Assembly (NCBI RefSeq): GCF_016862955.1
Contig: NZ_BONY01000027.1
Span: 62,001-126,000 of the forward strand
DNA from: Rhizocola hellebori
GTDB taxonomy: Bacteria > Actinomycetota > Actinomycetes > Mycobacteriales > Micromonosporaceae
DNA: 64,000 nt
Direction of reading: 5' to 3'
Shown here: positions 43,093 to 52,177 of the stretch, piece after piece
Layout of the letters: the number at the start of each line of letters is the position of its first letter
Position numbering within the stretch: position 1 is the first letter of the stretch
Position numbers and translations under genes: made by a program
Notes under the pieces: model-generated
Database searches by the model: none
Seen by the model: the letters and a program-made list of their open reading frames with translations, nothing else
What the model was told of the DNA's origin: nothing

Positions 43093-43199
43093 CGCTGCCC
43101 GAACCCCCTGTCGCCTTCGCTGCAAACACTGCGAGCGCAGGCATGAGACCGCCCGCACCCCCGGCCGACTTCTCCGCAAGCTTTGCGAGGCAGGCATGA
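43063..43199. repeat. Junction repeat, about 54-bp period, between livH and livM
   Basis: Three related units start at 43063, 43116 and 43170 (TTCTCCGCAA, TTCGCTGCAA, TTCTCCGCAA), each ending with an AGGCATGA-type start/stop overlap. The outer copies are nearly identical across the ATGACGCTG junction, so the livH end/livM start was duplicated. Confidence 0.88.
43089..43199 (+). CDS. Small relay ORF between livH and livM (36 codons)
   Basis: 36-codon ORF coupled by ATGA overlaps to livH upstream and livM downstream. It begins MTLPEPP, like livM (MTLQKHL), and ends FSASFARQA, like livH (FSATVARQA), so it is a by-product of junction duplication. It contains an internal ATG at the middle repeat. 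No separate RBS. It may only carry ribosomes forward. Confidence 0.5.
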   Translation: MTLPEPPVAFAANTASAGMRPPAPPADFSASFARQA

Positions 43200-44182
43200 C
43201 GCTGCAGAAGCACCTTATCTTCACCGCGCTCGGTGGCATCTTCCTCTTCGCGGTGACCCAGCAGCTGGAGCCCTTCCGCAACTACCAGCTCGCCACGATG
43301 GCCGCATACCTTTGCGCCACAGCGGGTCTGACCATCCTCACCGGGCTCAACGGGCAGATCTCGCTCGGCCATGGCGCGCTGATGGCGGTGGGCGCCTACA
43401 CGATGGCGTTCGCGCAGAACGGGATTGGCAACCTCTATCTCTCGCTGCTGCTCGCCATGCTCGCCACCACCGCCGTGGGCGCCATCATCGGGGTGGCCGC
43501 GGCCCGGCTGCGCGGCCCGTACCTGGCCGGCCTGACCCTGGCCGTGGCGCTGGCCATTCCGGCTTTCACGGTCACCTTCGACGGGCTGTTCAACAGCGAG
43601 CAGGGCCTTCCGGTCAGCTTCACCCCACCGGAGACGCTGCCGATCGAGACATGGCAGGCGCTGACGGCTGGGGGCAGCGCCCTGCTGGTCATGTTCCTGT
43701 TGGCCAACGTGGTATCCAGCCGCTTCGGCCGGGCCATGCGAGCGGTCCGCGACAACGAGGTCGCGGCCCGCCTGGCCGGGATCCACGTGGCACGCACCCA
43801 GGTGCTGTCGTTCGTCATCAGTGCCGCACCGGCCGGTCTGGGCGGAGCTCTGCTGGCGTTCCTTGCCCAGAACGTTTCCCCGGGCGCGTTCTCGCTGACC
43901 CTTTCGCTGTACCTGTTGCTGGCCATAGTCATCGGCGGTCTGGGCAACCTGGCCGGGGCGGTATGGGGGGCCTTCCTGCTCGTCGCGCTGCCCGACCTCA
44001 CCAACTCCCTCACCGAAGGGATCACCGCCTCGCCCGAGCTGGCTCGCAAGCTCGACGGCAACCTGGCACTCGCGATCTTCGGCCTCACCTTGATCGTCGT
44101 GATGCTTGTCGCTCCGGGCGGTCTGCAAAGCCTCGTTCAACGCATCTCCCACCGGATAAGGAAAGGGCGCAACCATGTATAG
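43196..44182 (+). CDS. livM: Liv-type ABC transporter permease (LivM)
   Basis: 328-aa second permease, about nine helices. LivM features: GLTILTGLNGQISLGHGALMAVGAY, RGPYLAGLTLAVALAIP and SRFGRAMRAVRDNEVAARLAGI, the coupling helix that contacts the ATPase. Translation starts at the ATG overlapping the relay ORF stop. The 3' end overlaps the SBP gene by 8 bases. Confidence 0.94.
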   Translation: MTLQKHLIFTALGGIFLFAVTQQLEPFRNYQLATMAAYLCATAGLTILTGLNGQISLGHGALMAVGAYTMAFAQNGIGNLYLSLLLAMLATTAVGAIIGVAAARLRGPYLAGLTLAVALAIPAFTVTFDGLFNSEQGLPVSFTPPETLPIETWQALTAGGSALLVMFLLANVVSSRFGRAMRAVRDNEVAARLAGIHVARTQVLSFVISAAPAGLGGALLAFLAQNVSPGAFSLTLSLYLLLAIVIGGLGNLAGAVWGAFLLVALPDLTNSLTEGITASPELARKLDGNLALAIFGLTLIVVMLVAPGGLQSLVQRISHRIRKGRNHV

Positions 44183-45452
44183 GACTTTCAGACGGGGCAT
44201 GATCATCATCGCCGCCTCGGCGCTGCTGGCCGCTTGCAGCAGCGGGGGCGGGGGTCAGCCGGCCGCGCCGAAGGGGGACTCGACCGGCGTCACCGCCACC
44301 GAGATCCTGGTCGGCACCCACCAGCCGCTGACCGGGCCTGCCGCGGCCGGGTACTCGGAGATCTCCCCGGCCACCAAGGCCTACTTCGACTTCGTCAACG
44401 CGGCGGGCGGGATCAACGGCCGCAAAATCACCTACAAGGTGATGGACGACGGGTACAACCCCGCCAACACCCAGACCGTGGTTCGCCAGCTTGTCTTGCA
44501 GGACAAGGTGTTCGCGATCCTCAACGGGCTCGGCACGCCCACCCACACCAACGTGCTCGACTTCCTGAAGACCAACAAGGTGCCCGACCTTTTCGTGGCC
44601 TCGGGCAGCCGCAGCTGGGACCAGCCGCAGAAGTACCCGCACACCTTCGCCTACAACCCCGACTACACGGTCGAAGGCAAGATCCTTGCCAACCACATCA
44701 AGGAGAACTTCGCCGGCAAGAAGGTCTGCTACATGGGCCAGGACGACGACTTCGGCCGCGACGAGCTGGCCGGTCTGGAGAAGGTGCTGGGCGCCTCGGG
44801 CATCGTCGAGCGGCAGAAGTACGTCACCAGCAACCCCGACGTCGGCCCGCAGATCGGCGCGCTGAAGACGGCGGCCTGCGAGGTGGTCGTGCTGGCGACC
44901 GTGCCCGGTTTCACCGCCCTGTCCATCGGCACGGCGGCCCGGCTGGCCTTCAAACCGCAGTGGGTCGTCTCCAACGTGGGCTCGGACTACCCGACCCTGG
45001 CCAAGCAGCTGGGCGCCAACAAGGGTCTGCTGGAGGGGATGCTCGCGGTCTCCTATCTGCCTTCGCCGATCGACATGTCCGACCCGTGGACGGCGATGTT
45101 CAAGAAGATCCACGACCAGTACAACGGCAAGGCGCCGTTCAACGGCAACGCGATTTACGGCCTTTCCGTCGGGTACCTGTTCGTGCAGGCCCTCGTCGCG
45201 GCCGGTAAGGATCTGACGCGGGAAGGCATCATCGCGGCGATCGAGAAGGGCGGCTTCAAAGGTCCCGGCATTGCCCCGCTTCGCTACGCCAAGGATGACC
45301 ACTCCGGGTACGGCGGCCAGCGCATGACGAAGATCTCGGCCGACGTGCAGTCCTACTTCGGCAAGGTCTTCGAGACCGACTCGGAGGGCGGCCCGGTGAT
45401 CGAATTCACCGGTGAGCGCCCGGCTCCCCCAACCTCGTCAATTCCGAGCTAG
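44175..45452 (+). CDS. livK: Liv-type substrate-binding lipoprotein
   Basis: 425-aa extracytoplasmic binding protein. Lipobox LLAAC gives a lipid-anchored Cys, followed by a Gly-rich linker and the type-I periplasmic fold (ILVGTHQPLTGPAAAGYSEI, INGRKITYKVMDDGYNPANT, NVGSDYPTLAKQLG). The ligand pocket cannot be read reliably; amino acids, amides or aromatic acids are possible. Last transporter gene, followed by a strong terminator and the TetR gene. Confidence 0.92.
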   Translation: MYRTFRRGMIIIAASALLAACSSGGGGQPAAPKGDSTGVTATEILVGTHQPLTGPAAAGYSEISPATKAYFDFVNAAGGINGRKITYKVMDDGYNPANTQTVVRQLVLQDKVFAILNGLGTPTHTNVLDFLKTNKVPDLFVASGSRSWDQPQKYPHTFAYNPDYTVEGKILANHIKENFAGKKVCYMGQDDDFGRDELAGLEKVLGASGIVERQKYVTSNPDVGPQIGALKTAACEVVVLATVPGFTALSIGTAARLAFKPQWVVSNVGSDYPTLAKQLGANKGLLEGMLAVSYLPSPIDMSDPWTAMFKKIHDQYNGKAPFNGNAIYGLSVGYLFVQALVAAGKDLTREGIIAAIEKGGFKGPGIAPLRYAKDDHSGYGGQRMTKISADVQSYFGKVFETDSEGGPVIEFTGERPAPPTSSIPS

Positions 45453-45463
45453 TCGGATGAGTA

Positions 45464-45492
45464 GAGGCGGGCCGGTCTACCCGGCCCGCCTC
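45464..45492 (+). terminator. 12-bp perfect hairpin after livK
   Basis: GAGGCGGGCCGG / CCGGCCCGCCTC with a 5-nt loop, 11 nt after the stop codon. It separates the transporter operon from tetR. Confidence 0.75.
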
Positions 45493-45503
45493 GCCGCGCT
45501 GCG

Positions 45504-45531
45504 TTTACACTCAGCGTGCAGGTTTGATATT
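45504..45531 (+). promoter_or_regulatory. tetR promoter with operator matching the liv operator
   Basis: TTTACA (-35), 16-bp spacer, GATATT (-10, 45526-45531). TACACTCAGCGTGCA (45506-45520) overlaps the -35 and matches the liv operator at 12 of 15 positions as written. It implies that the TetR protein represses its own gene and the transporter. Confidence 0.7.
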
Positions 45532-45554
45532 GGCGAGCTGCAAGGAGCAGTCGT

Positions 45555-46157
45555 GTGACCAGCACCGAAGCGCCAGGCCGGGTGGATGGCCGGACAGCCC
45601 GTGCCGAGCGCACCCGCGCCGCGATCGTGGAGGCCCATCTGGCCCTGATCGCCGAGGGTGATCTGCGCCCGACCGGGGAGAAGATCGCCGACCGGGCCGG
45701 GGTGTCGCTGCGCGCGCTGTGGACCAACTTCAAGGACATGGAAACGCTGTTCGAGGCGAGCGGGGAGAAGGTGCTCGCCCAGGTCGACGCGGCCTTCAAA
45801 CCCGTTTCGCCCGCCTTGCCGCTGCCCAAACGGGTGGACGCGTTCTGCCGCCAGCGCGCCTCGATGCTTCAGCTGATCGGCCCCAACGCGCGCGCGTCGC
45901 ACATGCGCGAGGCGATCTCGCCGCAGCTGCAGCGCAACCGCGCCAAGCACATCGAGCGGCTGCGCGACGAGGTGGAGACCCTCTTCGCCGTCGAGCTGGA
46001 GGCCGCGGGCGCCAACCGTGACCAGCTGCTGCACGGGATTTTGGCGGCGACGATGTGGCCGGCCTGGTCGATGCTGCGCGACGGTCTGGGCCTGTCTGTC
46101 GACAAGGCGCGGGCAGTGATGACCCGCACTGTGGGAGCCCTTTTGACAAGCGCCTGA
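45555..46157 (+). CDS. TetR-family regulator of the liv operon
   Basis: 200-aa repressor. N-terminal HTH (RTRAAIVEAHLALIAEGDLR, ADRAGVSLRALWTNF) and a helical ligand-binding C-terminal part (MREAISPQLQRNRAKHIERL). GTG start with AAGGAG upstream. The matched operators before this gene and before livG suggest that it senses the transported compound or its product. Confidence 0.9.
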   Translation: MTSTEAPGRVDGRTARAERTRAAIVEAHLALIAEGDLRPTGEKIADRAGVSLRALWTNFKDMETLFEASGEKVLAQVDAAFKPVSPALPLPKRVDAFCRQRASMLQLIGPNARASHMREAISPQLQRNRAKHIERLRDEVETLFAVELEAAGANRDQLLHGILAATMWPAWSMLRDGLGLSVDKARAVMTRTVGALLTSA

Positions 46158-46202
46158 TAACAAGGCCTTTCCATCTGGTTTCTTCTGGGTAACACTGGTC
46201 AT

Positions 46203-48920
46203 GTGAATAGTGCATCCCCGGTGCATATACATGAGCTCCGCGGTCGGTCCACGCAGACACTGCGGGGCCGGTCCTGGGAGCGCGAAGCGATATCGGGCCT
46301 GGTGGCCCTGGCTGCCCAGGGGGCGGGTAGCGCGTTGGTCCTGCACGGCGAGCTGGGCACGGGCAAATCGGCGCTACTCGAGCACGCCGCCGCCGAAGCG
46401 GGCGGCCACACCATCCTTCGCTGCCGCGGCTATGCCGAGGAAAGCGAGCTTCCCCTCGCCGCCATCTATGACCTCATCAAGCCGCTGCGTGCGGACGCGG
46501 CGATCCTGGACACCCCGGACAGGCTCGCGCTTTCCCGTGCCCTGCTTGACCTTTTGACCGCAGCCGGTGCGCAGCGTCCAGTGCTGTGCCTGATCGACGA
46601 CGCCCATCTGATCGAGCCATCCACTTTGGACATCCTGCTGTTCGCCGCCCGCAGGCTCAGTGGCACGCCGATCGCCGCGGTGATCGCCACCGGGACGGAC
46701 CTGCCCCTCACCGGCATCCCCCGGCTGCGGCTCGGCCCGCTCGATGCGCAGGCCTGTCTCCTGCTCGCCGAAGACCTCGGCCTCACCGAGCCGGCCCGCA
46801 CCCGCGTGGTGGAGGCGGGCGAGGGCAATCCGCAGGCCATCATTGACCTGGCCGGTGGCGCGATGCGCAGCGCCACCGCGCTTGCCACGCCTGAGGATCT
46901 CACCCGGCCGCTGCGGCTGCCCGCCACCAGCGTGCTGCGGCGGGCCTATCAGGCGCAGCTCGACCGGCTGCCCGCCGACACCCGCTGGCTGCTCCTGCTC
47001 GCCGCCGCCGATGACGAGATCGGCCAGGCCGGGCTCCTCAAAGCGGCCAAGCTCTCCGCGATCGAGATCGGCGCGCTGGCGCCCGCCGAGCGATCCGGGC
47101 TGATCCGGCTCAGCGACGATCGGGTGGACTTCGCTCTCGCCCTGCTGCGTCCCCTGATCTACGAGTCGGCGACGCTCGCCCAGCGGCAGGCGGCCCACGG
47201 TCTACTCGCGCGGGCCTGCGACCCGCATCGCCAGCGGTTGCAACGGGCGGTCCACCTCGCGGCCGCCGCCAGCGGGCCCGACCCCGGCCTGGCCGACGAG
47301 CTGGAGAACGCCGCCACCCACGGCGGCTATTCGCGCGCTTCGGCGGCGCTGGAACGCGCGGCACAGCTCACCTCGGAACCGGCCGACGCGGCCAACCGGC
47401 TCGTCAGCGCGGCCCGCTATGCCTGGATGTCGGGCAGCGCCGACCGTGCCCGCAGCCTGCTCACCAGCGCCGCACCGGTCGCCGATCCCGACGCGGGCAA
47501 CCGCAGCGAGCTTCTCGCCGGGGAGATCCAGCTGCGCTCGGGGGCGGCTGCGTCCACATTGGACGCCATGCTCACCGCCTACGACCGGCTCATCTCGGCC
47601 GACCGCAGGCTGGCCGTGAACGCGTTGATGCGCGCCTCGGAGGCGGTCTGCTTCTCCGGTGACACGGCTCGTTTCACCGACATCACCCGCCGCGCCAAGG
47701 TGCTGCGCCGCGCGGATGACTCGCCGCGTGTCGAGCTGGCCCTGGACTATCTGGCCGGGGTCGCCGCCACGTTCCAAGGCCACCATGCGGGTGCGGGCAA
47801 AGCGCTGCGGCGGGTCAACGATCTGGCAAACCAGATCGACGACGCGGCCGCGCACACCTCCGCCAGCGCCGCCAGCCTTCTGCTCGCCGACGACCACTCC
47901 GCCCACCGCCACGCCTCACGCGCGGTCGAGGTGGCCCGCGCCGCCGGCGAGATCGCCGCGATTCCGATCGCGCTGGAGATGCTGGCGTGCGCCGAGTACT
48001 GGCTCGGCCGCTACGACGCGGCGGCCACCACGTCGTGGGACGGCCTGGCTTCGGCCCGCGCGAGCGGGCAGGACAACTACGCCAGCGATCATCTCGCCAT
48101 GCTCGCCGTTCTGGCCGCCATCCGCGGCGACCGCGAGGACTGTCTAAACCGGACCTATCAGGTGGCCGTCGCCCCGGGCGCGGGCCAGATCAACCGGCCC
48201 AAGGCGCTGTGCCGCTGGGCTTTGGCGGTGCTCGACGTCATCGCCGGACGCCCCACCGACGCGGTGACCCGGCTCGCCTCCATCGCCGACATGACCACCG
48301 GCAACGGGCAGGTGGTCATTCAGGTCATGGCCACTCCGTGGCTCGCCGAGGCGGCCGCCAAATCCGGTGAGCACACCGCCGCGAAGGCCGCCCTTTACGG
48401 CTTCGACCTGTGGGCCAGCACCACCGGAGACCCGGTGCGGCGCGCGCTGTCGGCGCGCTGCCACGCACTGCTCGCGCCGCGGGGCAGTGAGCGGGCCGAG
48501 GAACACTTCCGGGAGGCGCTGCGGCTGCACCTGCAAGGCGAGTCCGACTTCGAGCGCGCCCGCACCGAGTTGCTCTTCGGCCAGGAGCTGCGGCGCAGCA
48601 GGCGCGCCCGCGATGCCCGCGAGCATCTGCACCGGGCGCTGGAAGCCTTCTGCCAGATGGCTTTGCCGGCCTGGGTCGACCGATGCCGGGCCGAGCTGCG
48701 GGCCGCCGGCGAGTCCGTCGACACCAAGCCCGCGTGCCCGTCGGAAAACCTTACCCCGCAACAGCTTCAGATCGCCCGGTTGGTGGCCGAGGGTGCCACC
48801 AACCGGGAGGTCGCGGCGAGCCTGTTCCTCAGCCCGCGCACGGTCGACCATCACATGCGCAACATCTTCACCAAACTCGGCATCCGTTCCCGGATCGAGC
48901 TGACCAAGGTGTTGCTATAG
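46203..48920 (+). CDS. LAL-family (large ATP-binding LuxR) regulator
   Basis: 905-aa STAND-type regulator. AAA/NTPase module at the N-terminus (Walker A LHGELGTGKSALLEHAA, Walker B VLCLIDDAHLIEP), a long helical TPR-like middle, and a C-terminal LuxR HTH (LTPQQLQIARLVAEGATNRE, residues 848-905). The GTG start at 46203 has a poor RBS. Convergent with the GH19 chitinase gene, with only one base between stop codons. Such regulators often activate sugar or antibiotic genes; the target is unknown. Confidence 0.93.
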   Translation: MNSASPVHIHELRGRSTQTLRGRSWEREAISGLVALAAQGAGSALVLHGELGTGKSALLEHAAAEAGGHTILRCRGYAEESELPLAAIYDLIKPLRADAAILDTPDRLALSRALLDLLTAAGAQRPVLCLIDDAHLIEPSTLDILLFAARRLSGTPIAAVIATGTDLPLTGIPRLRLGPLDAQACLLLAEDLGLTEPARTRVVEAGEGNPQAIIDLAGGAMRSATALATPEDLTRPLRLPATSVLRRAYQAQLDRLPADTRWLLLLAAADDEIGQAGLLKAAKLSAIEIGALAPAERSGLIRLSDDRVDFALALLRPLIYESATLAQRQAAHGLLARACDPHRQRLQRAVHLAAAASGPDPGLADELENAATHGGYSRASAALERAAQLTSEPADAANRLVSAARYAWMSGSADRARSLLTSAAPVADPDAGNRSELLAGEIQLRSGAAASTLDAMLTAYDRLISADRRLAVNALMRASEAVCFSGDTARFTDITRRAKVLRRADDSPRVELALDYLAGVAATFQGHHAGAGKALRRVNDLANQIDDAAAHTSASAASLLLADDHSAHRHASRAVEVARAAGEIAAIPIALEMLACAEYWLGRYDAAATTSWDGLASARASGQDNYASDHLAMLAVLAAIRGDREDCLNRTYQVAVAPGAGQINRPKALCRWALAVLDVIAGRPTDAVTRLASIADMTTGNGQVVIQVMATPWLAEAAAKSGEHTAAKAALYGFDLWASTTGDPVRRALSARCHALLAPRGSERAEEHFREALRLHLQGESDFERARTELLFGQELRRSRRARDAREHLHRALEAFCQMALPAWVDRCRAELRAAGESVDTKPACPSENLTPQQLQIARLVAEGATNREVAASLFLSPRTVDHHMRNIFTKLGIRSRIELTKVLL

Positions 48921-48921
48921 G

Positions 48922-49998
48922 TCAGCAGGAAAGGTTGCTCCCCGCTGTCGTGCCGAGGATCTGCACGAACTGCTGATACTTGGTGACCCGGCTCTGCACC
49001 TGTGCCGGGTTGCCGCCGTTGCACTCGATGGACCCGTTGATGCTGCGGATGGTCTCACCGAAGCCACGGCTGTTGACCATCGCGTTGTGCGGGGTCATCG
49101 TGCCCGGCCCGTTCTGGGTCATCCAGTACCAAAGCCCGGTGCGCCAAGCCACCGAAGCGTCGTTCTGCACCAGCCACGGGTTGGTCAGCAGCGGCAGCCC
49201 AAGCGCGTCGCCGGCCGCCTTGTAGTTGAAGTTCCAGCTCAGCTGGATCGGCCCGCGCCCGTAGTAGGCGGCCTGTCCCGCCGGGCAGCCGTAGGACTGG
49301 CTCGCGTCGCAGTAGTGCGGATAGTTGGCCGTGTTCTGCTCCACGATGTAGACCAGGCCACCGGTTTCGTGGCTCACGTTGGCCAGGAAAGCCGCGGCTT
49401 CCTGGCGGCGGATGGTGTCGCTGCCGGTCTTGGCGAAGGCCGGGAATGCGTTCAGCGCCGCCAGCAGGCCCGAGTAGGTGTAGAAGGAATTGCGGCCGGG
49501 GAACATCTGGTTGAAGTTCGCCTCGGTGACCACGAATCCGCCCGGGTTGGGTGGAGTCGTGGTGGGCGGCGGGTTGCCGCTGCACGCATAGGGATCCCAG
49601 TACCAGGTGCTGATGGTGGGGTCGTAGCCCGGGTTGTCGTGCTCGGCGATGTAGTACAAACCGTTGGTGTAACGCACGATCGCTCCGGTGGCGTACCACT
49701 GACCAGCCACCCAGTTGGGATAGTTGCACGTTGCGGGCGGCGGCGTGGTGCCCCCGCCGCAGGTGCCCTGGTCGGCCCAGACGCCGGTGGTACCGGGCGG
49801 CGCCTCGTTCTGGGTCCACCACTTCGCCAGCCAGTTGTGCCCGTTGTGGGATGCGGTCATCCCTCCCGTGTAGACGGCCGAGGCCGTCCAGGGGGTGGCG
49901 CACGCGGCCGCGGAGGCGAGCGTGGGCGCCAGGACCACGGCGAGCGCGCTGACGACGGTCAGCGTCGCGGCAGCGGCGAGGATGCGAAATCTCGACAT
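48922..49998 (-). CDS. Secreted GH19 chitinase with two chitin-binding domains
   Basis: 358-aa secreted endochitinase. Signal peptide ends near LASAAA. Two CBM5/12-type domains follow (ACATPWTASAVYTGG ... WTQNEAPP and CNYPNWVAGQWYATG ... WYWDPYAC), then a Pro/Thr linker and the GH19 domain with catalytic Glu in NVSHETGGLVYI, the second Glu in IVEQNTAN, and YYGRGPIQLSWNFNY. ATG 49998 has AAGGAG upstream. Divergent from a GH18 chitinase, giving two mechanistically different chitinases under one control region. Confidence 0.95.
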   Translation of the reverse strand: MSRFRILAAAATLTVVSALAVVLAPTLASAAACATPWTASAVYTGGMTASHNGHNWLAKWWTQNEAPPGTTGVWADQGTCGGGTTPPPATCNYPNWVAGQWYATGAIVRYTNGLYYIAEHDNPGYDPTISTWYWDPYACSGNPPPTTTPPNPGGFVVTEANFNQMFPGRNSFYTYSGLLAALNAFPAFAKTGSDTIRRQEAAAFLANVSHETGGLVYIVEQNTANYPHYCDASQSYGCPAGQAAYYGRGPIQLSWNFNYKAAGDALGLPLLTNPWLVQNDASVAWRTGLWYWMTQNGPGTMTPHNAMVNSRGFGETIRSINGSIECNGGNPAQVQSRVTKYQQFVQILGTTAGSNLSC

Positions 49999-50046
49999 AG
50001 GTACTCCTTCATACGTCGATACATCCGTTAACATAACAGCTATAAA

Positions 50047-50055
50047 GAAAGTTTC
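50047..50055. promoter_or_regulatory. GAAAGTTTC palindrome between divergent chitinases
   Basis: GAAAGTTTC within AGAAAGTTTCCT, in the AT-rich 86-bp gap between the two chitinase starts. Its complement matches the centre of LacI-type XlnR boxes (CGAAACTTTCG). No DasR-type site (ACTGGTCTAGACCA) is visible. Functional assignment is tentative. Confidence 0.35.
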
Positions 50056-50084
50056 CTAATAGTCTCTCGATGGCTGGAGTCCAC

Positions 50085-51998
50085 ATGAAACAGTTGCGAT
50101 TAGCGGCCGCGGCCGCGCTCGCCGTGCTCCTCTCCGCCGTAGCGGTCGCCGCCACGCCGGCCTCCGCCGCGGAAGTGCTCGTCAACGGCGGCTTCGAGTC
50201 GGGCAGCCTCTCCCCGTGGACCTGCTCCGCGTCGTCAGGAAGCGTCGTGACCAGCCCGGTGCGCACCGGAACCCGGGCACTGCAGGGCGTCCCGGCCGGG
50301 CTGGACAACTCGCAATGCGTCCAGACCGCTTCGGTCGTCTCGGGGACCCAGTACACGCTCAGCGCCTGGGTGCGCGGAAGCTACGTCTACCTCGGCGTGA
50401 CCGGCGGCTCGTCGACCTGGACGCCCAACGCGACCGACTGGACCCAACTCACCGTCACCTTCACCGCCTCGGGCAGCACCGCCCAGGTCTATCTGCACGG
50501 CTGGTACGGCACCGGCAACTACTACGCCGACGATGTGTCCCTGCAAGGCGCGGGCGGCACGCCGGTACCGGGAACACCCGGAACCCCGGTCGCCGGCACT
50601 GTCACCAACACCTCGATCGCCCTGTCCTGGACGGCATCCTCGGGTACGGTCACCGGCTACCGGGTCTACGAGGGCAGCACGGTCGTCTCCTCCCCGACCG
50701 GCGCCTCGGCCACCATCTCCGGGCTGGCCACCTGTTCGACCCACACCTATTCGGTGGCGGGCGTCAACAGCGCGGGCGAATCGGCCCGATCCGGCAGCGT
50801 CACGGTCACCACCACCGGCTGCGGCACGGGCGTGCCCGGCGCACCGGCCAACCTGCGGGTGACCGCCACCACCAACACCTCGCTCGCGCTGGCCTGGAAC
50901 GCTTCCACCGGAACGGTTTCCGGCTACCGGGTCTATGAGGGCACGGCCCTGCGCACCACCGTCACCGGGCTTTCGGCCACGCTCACCGGCTTGGTCGCAT
51001 GCACCAGCCACACCTATGCGGTGCGGGCTTACAACGCCAGCGGTGAATCCTCACCGGCCACGATCACCGCCGCCACCACCGGATGTCCGGTGGGCAATCT
51101 GCCCAAGCATCTTCTCACCGGGTACTGGCAAAACTTCACCAACGGCGCCACCCCACTGCGGCTGTCGTCGGTTCCGACCACCTACGACATCGTGGCGGTC
51201 GCCTTCGCCGACGCCAACCCGAGCCTGCCGGGCGCGGTCACCTTCAACGTGGACTCGGGCCTGTCCTCGGCGCTCGGCGGCTACACCAACGCCCAACTCC
51301 GCACGGACATCACCACGCTGCACTCACGCAACCAGAAGGTGATCCTGTCGGTGGGCGGCGAACGGGGCACGGTGTCGATCGGAAGTTCCACGGCCGCAAC
51401 CAATTTCGCCAACAGCATCGTCGACCTCATCACCAGCTTCGGCTTCGACGGCGTCGACATCGACCTGGAAAACGGCCTCAACCCGACCTTCATGGAGCAG
51501 GCGCTGCGATCCATCCGCTCCCGGGTGGGCGCCAACCTCCTCATCACCATGGCCCCGCAGACCATCGACATGCAGTCGACCGGCGCGGGCTACTTCACGC
51601 TGGCGCTGAACATCCGCGACATCCTCACCATCGTGCACACCCAGTTCTACAACTCGGGCAGCATGCTCGGCTGTGACCAGATGTTCGCCTACGGGCAGGG
51701 CAGCATCAACTTCCTCACCGCCCTGGCCTGTATTCAGCTGCAGAGCGCCCTGCGCCCGGACCAGATCGCGCTGGGTCTTCCCGCCAGCCCCTCAGCCGCG
51801 GGCGGCGGCTACGTCAACCCGACCGTCATCAACAGCGCGCTCAGCTGTCTGGCGGCCGGAACCAGTTGCGGCAGCTTCGTTCCACCGGCCCGCTGGCCGA
51901 ACATCCGGGGTGCCATGACCTGGTCCATCAACTGGGATGCCAGCAACGGCTACAACTTCGCCAACACCGTCCACAACCACCTGGTGACGATGCCCTGA
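50085..51998 (+). CDS. Secreted GH18 chitinase (CBM, FN3, FN3, GH18)
   Basis: 637-aa secreted chitinase. After the signal peptide (ending near TPASAAEV) comes a CBM4/16-like sandwich (LVNGGFESGSLSPWTCS), two FN3 domains (about 166-250 and 255-335) and the GH18 barrel from about 345. The catalytic DxxDxDxE motif is FDGVDIDLEN (about 454), with MAPQTIDM and QFYNSGSM also matching. ATG 50085 is preferred (GGAG 5 nt upstream) to 50070. A terminator follows. Confidence 0.95.
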   Translation: MKQLRLAAAAALAVLLSAVAVAATPASAAEVLVNGGFESGSLSPWTCSASSGSVVTSPVRTGTRALQGVPAGLDNSQCVQTASVVSGTQYTLSAWVRGSYVYLGVTGGSSTWTPNATDWTQLTVTFTASGSTAQVYLHGWYGTGNYYADDVSLQGAGGTPVPGTPGTPVAGTVTNTSIALSWTASSGTVTGYRVYEGSTVVSSPTGASATISGLATCSTHTYSVAGVNSAGESARSGSVTVTTTGCGTGVPGAPANLRVTATTNTSLALAWNASTGTVSGYRVYEGTALRTTVTGLSATLTGLVACTSHTYAVRAYNASGESSPATITAATTGCPVGNLPKHLLTGYWQNFTNGATPLRLSSVPTTYDIVAVAFADANPSLPGAVTFNVDSGLSSALGGYTNAQLRTDITTLHSRNQKVILSVGGERGTVSIGSSTAATNFANSIVDLITSFGFDGVDIDLENGLNPTFMEQALRSIRSRVGANLLITMAPQTIDMQSTGAGYFTLALNIRDILTIVHTQFYNSGSMLGCDQMFAYGQGSINFLTALACIQLQSALRPDQIALGLPASPSAAGGGYVNPTVINSALSCLAAGTSCGSFVPPARWPNIRGAMTWSINWDASNGYNFANTVHNHLVTMP

Positions 51999-52024
51999 TC
52001 CAGCTGTGTCCGCTCAATGTCGTA

Positions 52025-52055
52025 CCCGCGCCCATGTTTGATCCATGGGCGCGGG
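52025..52055 (+). terminator. 12-bp perfect hairpin after GH18 chitinase
   Basis: CCCGCGCCCATG / CATGGGCGCGGG with a 7-nt loop, 26 nt after the stop. The following 100 bases, rich in A/T (TTTTATGATCAAATC), probably hold the promoter of the next unit. Confidence 0.75.
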
Positions 52056-52177
52056 CGTGACCGAAGGCTTATGTGACAAATGGGATGTTTTATGATCAAA
52101 TCAACCTGGCGCTGAGAATGCCTGACCGAGCAACGGCATCGCGGCTGAAATCCAATCCCTGATCGTGGAGGTAGTAA

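Noticed and set aside
42974-43195. In-frame extension of LivM into livH
   Set aside because: The real LivM start is the ATG at 43196 coupled to the relay ORF; the extension reads livH in a wrong frame.
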